Source: Clostridium sp. (GTDB lineage: Bacteria > Bacillota > Clostridia > Lachnospirales > Lachnospiraceae). From it: a DNA stretch of 64,000 nt. The notes under the pieces are model-generated. The model searched no databases. It saw nothing but the letters and a program-made list of their open reading frames with translations, and was not told where the DNA came from. Positions 59,504-64,000 of the stretch are shown here, piece by piece. Within the stretch, counting starts at the first letter, position 1, and each line of letters begins with the position of its first letter. The translations under genes were made by a program, and so were the position numbers. The stretch is from the NCBI GenBank assembly GCA_018377235.1, contig JAGZZT010000002.1:62001-126000 (forward strand), written 5' to 3'.

Positions 59504-60898
59504 ATGTTCAAAAAAGGAGATTATCAGCCAGCTAAGCCTGCTGCTTCATCATCCTCTGTTTTAGGGGATATGCCGCCAGCCAAATCTATTGTAAAACTGG
59601 CAGTTCCCGCTACTCTGGCTCTTCTTGCCAAAGCAGTTTATAATTTAGTGGATACTGCCTATATTGGAATGCTTAATTCTGATATAGCTCTGACAGCAGT
59701 AGGAATCACTGTTCCTCTTCTGCTGATTATGGTTTCCATTGAAAATATTTTCGCGGCAGGCGCGGCCGTCTTAGCCGGACGCCAGCTGGGAGCCGGGAAG
59801 CAGGAGGAAGCCAGCCAGACTGTTACTACGATTGTGGGAGTCTCCGTGATTATCGGCATTTTGCTGTGTGCAGGCGGAATTTTCTTTATGGATCCTCTGA
59901 TGCGGATGTTCGGTGCGTCCGACGCTTCTCTCCCCCTTGCCAAAGACTATGCCTTCTGGATGTTTGTAGCGGCTCTGGCTAACCTTCCGGCTCAAAGCAT
60001 GAACTGTGCCGCGCGGGCAGAGTCTTCCGTTAAAATATCTTCGGTGGCAGTCATTACCGGAGCGCTTCTGAATGTAGTTTTAGATCCAATCTTCATGTTT
60101 GACTGGGGCTTAAATATGGGAGTCGAAGGCGCCTCCTTAGCAACCACTGTATCCCAGTTTGTGACATTTTTTATTTTAACCTGGTTCTATGGAAGCGGCA
60201 GATCGATTATCAAAATCAAAATAAAGTCCTTCCACCCCAGCTGGAAGCTGATTAAAACTGTCGCAGCCATCGGAATCCCTACTGCAATTATTCAGATTTG
60301 TCTGTCTGTGGCAGCTTCCCTGACAAATATCGCCGCTGCCAGCCTTCCGCAGTCCGACGAAATCATCGCCGCTTATGGAGTTGTTCAGCGTCTGATTCTC
60401 ATTGGCTGCTATGTAGTCATGGGATTTATGCAGGGATATCAGCCTGTAGCCGCTTATGCCTTCGGAGCCAAAAACGAAGACCGTTTTCACGAATCTGTAC
60501 GCTTTGCTTTAAAAGGTTCTCTGCTGTTAACGCTGCTTGTGGAGGCTGTGTACATTCTTCTGTCTAAGCCGCTGATTTTACTGTTTAATCAGAATCCAGT
60601 CATCGTGGACTTCGGCCGATGGCTGCTGATTTCCCAGGTTGCCTTGTACCCTGCCTTCGGTCTGTGCTACATGATGACTATCACCTTCCAGACCATTGGC
60701 GCTTCCGGATACGGCGTTTTCTTGTCGCTGATCCGCCAGGGACTCTTTTATGTTCCGTTCATTTTAGTTCTTCCAGGACTGATGGGAATTACTGGAATCT
60801 ATCTCTCTCAGCCGGCGGCAGATGTTCTGACGATTCTTGTCAGCATACTGTCCATCCGAAAGATGAAGAGAACTGCGTCTGAAAATATGCGGAGGTAG
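59504..60898 (+). CDS. MATE family multidrug efflux transporter
   Basis: A 464-aa protein with about 12 TM segments. Family signs: LAVPATLALLAKAVYNLVDTAYIG near residue 30, AAGAAVLAGRQLGAGKQEEA near 85, ALLNVVLDPIFMFDWGLNMG near 190, and VMGFMQGYQPVAAYAFGAKN near 310. It belongs to the Na+/drug antiporter NorM/DinF group. It lies under the TetR-type promoter and is followed, with overlapping ribosome site, by a 40-residue membrane protein. Confidence 0.93.
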   Translation: MFKKGDYQPAKPAASSSSVLGDMPPAKSIVKLAVPATLALLAKAVYNLVDTAYIGMLNSDIALTAVGITVPLLLIMVSIENIFAAGAAVLAGRQLGAGKQEEASQTVTTIVGVSVIIGILLCAGGIFFMDPLMRMFGASDASLPLAKDYAFWMFVAALANLPAQSMNCAARAESSVKISSVAVITGALLNVVLDPIFMFDWGLNMGVEGASLATTVSQFVTFFILTWFYGSGRSIIKIKIKSFHPSWKLIKTVAAIGIPTAIIQICLSVAASLTNIAAASLPQSDEIIAAYGVVQRLILIGCYVVMGFMQGYQPVAAYAFGAKNEDRFHESVRFALKGSLLLTLLVEAVYILLSKPLILLFNQNPVIVDFGRWLLISQVALYPAFGLCYMMTITFQTIGASGYGVFLSLIRQGLFYVPFILVLPGLMGITGIYLSQPAADVLTILVSILSIRKMKRTASENMRR

Positions 60899-60901
60899 AC
60901 A

Positions 60902-61024
60902 ATGATAAAAGCCCTCTTTCAACTGATATGGCGTCTGACTGTTATCCTGCTCTGTATGCTTTTTCTGCTCAGGCTGTTTTTCTACATGCCAAGAATACAA
61001 AGTATGTTTTATGTTGAAAATTGA
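60902..61024 (+). CDS. Small 40-residue membrane protein
   Basis: Starts at 60902 with GGAGG in the last codons of the MATE gene, 6 nt before the ATG, indicating translational coupling. It encodes one hydrophobic segment (about residues 5-28) and a basic tail (MPRIQSMF). It is too short to classify; it may modulate or accompany the transporter. Confidence 0.6.
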   Translation: MIKALFQLIWRLTVILLCMLFLLRLFFYMPRIQSMFYVEN

Positions 61025-61068
61025 CATCGCTGCATTTGTCTTGTATAGTAGCTGTAAGAGAAATGCTC

Positions 61069-61104
61069 AAAGCCGTCTTGCCCGGGCAAGGCGGCTTTCT
61101 TTTT
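61069..61104 (+). terminator. Terminator of the MATE operon
   Basis: AAAGCCGTCTTGCC pairs with GGCAAGGCGGCTTT (one mismatch, 2-nt loop), then CTTTTTC. Confidence 0.9.
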
Positions 61105-61156
61105 CAAAGACTGCCAGTCTGTTCATACTTGATATAATAGATGAGGAAAACTGCCT

Positions 61157-62116
61157 ATGATAACACCCATTTTAAAACAAATTTCCTGTATGGATCTGCG
61201 CCAGATTGCAGACTCCGGCCAGTGCTTCCGAATGATTGAACTCCCAGATGCGCCGGGACGTTTCTCGGTCATCAGCCAGGGACATTACCTGGAAATCGAG
61301 CAGATAGACAATGGTTCAGAACAAACGGAGGCGGACACAGAGGACTTTTCCAGAGAAAAATCCTTTCTTTTTTACTGTGAAAGAGGGGAGCTTCCCTTCT
61401 GGGAGCGGTATTTTGATCTGAAAAGCGACTATGGGGCCTATATCGGCTCTGTCAGAAAGCGGGATGCCTACCTGCGCCGCGCTTCTCTGATGGGAAGCGG
61501 CATCCGTATTTTAAACCAGGATCCATGGGAAATGATTCTGACCTTCGTCATCTCTCAGCAGAAAACTATCCCAAAAATCAGGGAAGCCGTGGAAACGCTC
61601 AGTCATCAGTTTGGTACACGGCACTCAGCCGTGATCTCTCGGGGAAATACGGAAAAAGAAGTCAGCTGGCACAGCTTTCCCACTCCCATCCAGCTTTCCG
61701 AAGCCTCAGAGGAAACACTGCGCGCTCTAAAACTGGGCTATCGGGCAAAATACATTGCCCGTCTCTGCCAGGATGCGGCGGAAGGAAAGCTGAATCTGGA
61801 CACTCTCAAAACTATGAACTATGAGGAGGCTATGACCTATCTCAAAGGTTTTTATGGAATCGGGGAGAAGGTGGCTAACTGTATCTGCCTGTTCGGCCTT
61901 CACCACATCGAAGCCTTTCCGGTAGATACCTGGATTGAGCAGATTTTAATGCAGGAATATTACAAAAAAAAGAAGAAAAAATACGACTCTCTCCCTAAAA
62001 ACCGCCTTTACAGCGAAATCATTCATGATTATTTCGGCATGTATCAGGGGTACGCAGGTGTGATGCAGCAGTATATTTTTTACTATGAAAGAATGCAGAG
62101 AGGAAAGGTGAAGTAG
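61157..62116 (+). CDS. ogg: 8-oxoguanine DNA glycosylase (OGG1-like HhH-GPD)
   Basis: A 319-aa bifunctional base-excision enzyme. An N-terminal OGG_N-type domain (ADSGQCFRM) precedes the HhH-GPD core. The helix-hairpin-helix LKGFYGIGEKVANCICLFGL near residue 232 contains the catalytic Lys, and AFPVDTWIEQIL carries the catalytic Asp about 19 residues later. It removes 8-oxoguanine opposite C. The start at 61157 has GAGGAAAAC upstream. It is monocistronic and ends with a strong terminator. Confidence 0.88.
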   Translation: MITPILKQISCMDLRQIADSGQCFRMIELPDAPGRFSVISQGHYLEIEQIDNGSEQTEADTEDFSREKSFLFYCERGELPFWERYFDLKSDYGAYIGSVRKRDAYLRRASLMGSGIRILNQDPWEMILTFVISQQKTIPKIREAVETLSHQFGTRHSAVISRGNTEKEVSWHSFPTPIQLSEASEETLRALKLGYRAKYIARLCQDAAEGKLNLDTLKTMNYEEAMTYLKGFYGIGEKVANCICLFGLHHIEAFPVDTWIEQILMQEYYKKKKKKYDSLPKNRLYSEIIHDYFGMYQGYAGVMQQYIFYYERMQRGKVK

Positions 62117-62150
62117 GGAATTTCAGATTAATAACAAAGCTTTTAAAACA

Positions 62151-62189
62151 CAGACTCCCCACCGCGAATAAAACGCGGCGGGGAGTCTG
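62151..62189. terminator. Bidirectional terminator after ogg
   Basis: CAGACTCCCC-A-CCGCG pairs with CGCGG-C-GGGGAGTCTG across a 7-nt loop; weak T-runs flank it. It separates ogg from the minus-strand genes. Confidence 0.75.
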
Positions 62190-62247
62190 CTGTTCATTTT
62201 CATTTTCCTTGGATTCCTAATCTATCTGGCAGACATGCATGAGAAAG

Positions 62248-62682
62248 CTAGTGAAAATAACCGTAATCAAATGTGCTGGTAATGCTCTCTTTCAGCGCCC
62301 CGTCCTTGTACGCCTTGGACTTTACCTGGATTCTATAGCTGTAGCCCTCCACTACATAATAGTTTTTCTCCATCATTACAGCATGAGGGGCTTCTGGAAC
62401 TGATTCCTCCGACCAGGATTTGATCGTCTTCCAGGTGCTGCCCTCCAGTCTCTGCAGATTGCATGTAACCTTTACTTTATCTACTTTGCTTCTGTTAGCA
62501 GTTACACTTGCTATAATCGTTGCCTTTCCGCTGCTGCTGATATCCAGATCACCTACAACTGTTGTGAAATAAGACCATCTGGGATCCACCCTCTTCTGAG
62601 GCCCTGCAAAGGCTGTCATCGTCAGGCTCAAAATGGCTGCGATCACTAAAAGTAACTGTGCTGCTGTTTTTCTGTGTTTCAT
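62248..62682 (-). CDS. Secreted protein of unknown function
   Basis: A 144-aa protein with a Sec signal peptide (KHRKTAAQLLLVIAAILSLT, cleavage after TAFA). The mature domain is beta-rich: VVGDLDISSSGKATIIASVT, KVTCNLQRLEGSTWKTIKSW, YYVVEGYSYRIQVKSKAY. It resembles small extracellular beta-sandwich proteins found near sigma/anti-sigma genes in clostridia; no name is certain. It lies 63 nt after the DUF4367 gene, with its own GGAGGTATT. Confidence 0.8.
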   Translation of the reverse strand: MKHRKTAAQLLLVIAAILSLTMTAFAGPQKRVDPRWSYFTTVVGDLDISSSGKATIIASVTANRSKVDKVKVTCNLQRLEGSTWKTIKSWSEESVPEAPHAVMMEKNYYVVEGYSYRIQVKSKAYKDGALKESITSTFDYGYFH

Positions 62683-62745
62683 GGTAATACCTCCATCTTT
62701 CTTTTTATATATAACACGATGGAAGTCTCCTCCATAGTTCAGCTT

Positions 62746-63507
62746 TTAATAAAATTTTGTATTTTTTAATTCAATATCTTGTATTTTAACACTTTCCAGG
62801 ACTTTTTCCTCCTCCTCAGCGGAGATATTTCCCACCACGCCGAACTGCCCGGCTGTGCTTCGGACTACAGTCTGATTGTACCCCTCCTTCTGGTACAGCG
62901 TTCCTTTCCTTCCATTAATCTCCACCTCTGTCTGCACCAGATTCTCTGTATCTATCTGAGAGTTGTGCGGTTCCTTGTAGTAGTAAAAATCATACCATTG
63001 CCCATTTTCAGCTACATAAAAAATAACAAAGCAGTCCTCCTTTTCCTCCACTAACGATACATAAAACCCCTTCACCACATAGTCCGGCTCATACTCCTGA
63101 AAGTGTTCTGTCACGCCGTCTTTATCATCTTTATCTACCAGAAGCTCGCTGTAGGTCTCTCTTACCTCCGTGAAAAAGTTCAGCACAGGTGTGCGGAAGG
63201 CAGAGGAGGTAAATCCCATATACACGCTGACGGCAAGGCAGGCTGCCATGCCTGCAGCTGCCTTTTTCATCCAGCGGCGGCGCTTTTTCTTTTTTTCCTG
63301 CAGCGCAGCCATTTTAAAAAGCTGTTCCATTCTCTCCCTGTGGCCTTCAGAAAACACATGCCCTTTCTCTCCTGGCGCGCCCCTCTTTCCTTCATTGTTC
63401 TCCCGGCGCTCGTATGATTCAAACTCTTTCAGCTCATCGTCCTTTTCCAGCTGCTCTAAAAGGGCCAGCGTCAGGAGCATTTCATCACGTTTTTCTCTTA
63501 TCTTCAC
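62746..63507 (-). CDS. DUF4367-type membrane protein, probable anti-sigma-like partner
   Basis: A 253-aa protein: cytoplasmic N-terminus (about 90 residues, charged), a single TM segment (about 86-104), then an extracytoplasmic domain with VKGFYVSLVEEKEDCFVIFY and TLYQKEGYNQTVVRS, typical of DUF4367. Its start overlaps the sigma factor gene by 4 nt, an arrangement usual for an anti-sigma factor. Role inferred from context. Confidence 0.82.
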   Translation of the reverse strand: MKIREKRDEMLLTLALLEQLEKDDELKEFESYERRENNEGKRGAPGEKGHVFSEGHRERMEQLFKMAALQEKKKKRRRWMKKAAAGMAACLAVSVYMGFTSSAFRTPVLNFFTEVRETYSELLVDKDDKDGVTEHFQEYEPDYVVKGFYVSLVEEKEDCFVIFYVAENGQWYDFYYYKEPHNSQIDTENLVQTEVEINGRKGTLYQKEGYNQTVVRSTAGQFGVVGNISAEEEEKVLESVKIQDIELKNTKFY

Positions 63508-64000
63508 ACGCGTTCCTCCCTCTCTTTTATAATCGCACAGAGTTTGAGCCTTGCTCTTCTAAGCCGCGAATTAACGGTAAACTGGCTGAGATTTAACAGC
63601 TCTCCTATCTCCTTTGATGACAGTTCGTTAATATAATAAAATCTCAGTACATCCTTATACTTTTGATCCAGCTTGTCAATCGCTTCCGCCAGATCTGTCA
63701 CAGAGACGCGGTCAAAGAAAACCTCCTCTGTGCTTGGAGCGAGAGGTGTAATTTCTGTCTCTATTTCCTCACAGGAAATAGGCTGCTTCTTTCTCTTCCT
63801 GTACATATCAACGGCTGTATTTCTGGTAATAGTCATCAAGAAATTTTTTGTTCTGATATCGTTCAGTTCCTCAGCCGTTACCCGGTCGAGATTTTTGATT
63901 ACCTTGATCAGAGACAGCTGAACCGCATCTTCTGCATCCTCCACATGATTCAGCACCTTGTAGGCTGCCATATACATGGAATTGCTGTAGAGTGCGTATA
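63504..64000 (-). CDS. ECF-type RNA polymerase sigma factor (5' end beyond window)
   Basis: At least 165 aa. Region 2 (MAAYKVLNHVEDAEDAVQLS, then IRTKNFLMTITRNTAVDMYRKRK) and region 4 (LDQKYKDVLRFYYINELSSK, then IGELLNLSQFTVNSRLRRAR) are present. The reading frame stays open to the right edge, so the N-terminus is cut by the window. It is probably controlled by the DUF4367 protein that follows with a 4-nt overlap. The genes activated are not known; the secreted protein downstream may be one. Confidence 0.9.
   Translation of the reverse strand, partial: YALYSNSMYMAAYKVLNHVEDAEDAVQLSLIKVIKNLDRVTAEELNDIRTKNFLMTITRNTAVDMYRKRKKQPISCEEIETEITPLAPSTEEVFFDRVSVTDLAEAIDKLDQKYKDVLRFYYINELSSKEIGELLNLSQFTVNSRLRRARLKLCAIIKEREERV

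Overview
The window looks like the chromosome of an anaerobic Firmicute, most likely a gut Lachnospiraceae/Clostridium-type organism. The evidence is AGGAGG-type ribosome binding sites, sigma-A promoters, intrinsic terminators with U-tracts, a CIRCE-controlled clpB, a NiaR-linked nadABC operon, a probable selenocysteine gene, and a degenerate nuclease-like gene of a kind common in this family. No rRNA, tRNA, CRISPR array, insertion sequence or prophage was recognised. Nearly all genes are on the minus strand.

Layout. 1-6.4 kb: a minus-strand nickel operon (binding protein, a fused NikB-NikC permease, two ATPases, LarB, start of LarC). It is led by a consensus promoter and a structured leader ending in an intrinsic terminator before the first gene. 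6.4-7.9 kb: a GltS-type symporter on the plus strand. 8-19.8 kb: a surface-glycan operon (UDP-galactopyranose mutase, LicD, flippase, a PhnW-like aminotransferase, a PntC/LicC-like nucleotidyltransferase, DUF2142 protein, three GT2 enzymes, DUF2304 protein, RfbC, and an ABC-2 permease without its ATPase). 20-23.8 kb: a very large GGDEF-EAL-PAS-GGDEF protein. 24-25.7 kb: leuA. 26-29.6 kb: an ABC importer resembling 2-aminoethylphosphonate systems. 29.9-30.7 kb: a glutaredoxin-like gene with an in-frame UGA at the first redox-Cys position, and a broken nuclease-like gene. 31-33.7 kb: clpB.

33.9-42.9 kb is the most interesting block. A LysR regulator, two transporters, three hydrolases, a DRE-TIM aldolase and a 2-hydroxyacid dehydrogenase lie in three transcription units. 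All three promoters share the same architecture: an ACAAT-N6-ATTGT-like dyad centred near -65, exactly 22 nt to a TRGACA -35, and a 17-nt spacer. This looks like one LysR-controlled catabolic regulon of unknown substrate.

43-45.6 kb: an ArsR-CobW-thioredoxin-permease metal(loid) operon. 45.8-49.4 kb: nadABC-niaR. 49.6-51.7 kb: an Lsa-type ABC-F gene behind a 450-nt leader with a terminator and a short upstream ORF. 51.8-57.9 kb: a lipoprotein, malQ, a 165-nt nested palindromic element, and a pyrC operon. 57.9-61.1 kb: a TetR-alarmone synthetase-MATE locus with three copies of one operator and a 40-residue membrane protein. 61.2-64 kb: an 8-oxoguanine glycosylase and an ECF sigma/DUF4367 operon cut by the window edge.

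All assignments come from reading the sequence and family knowledge; no database search was run.
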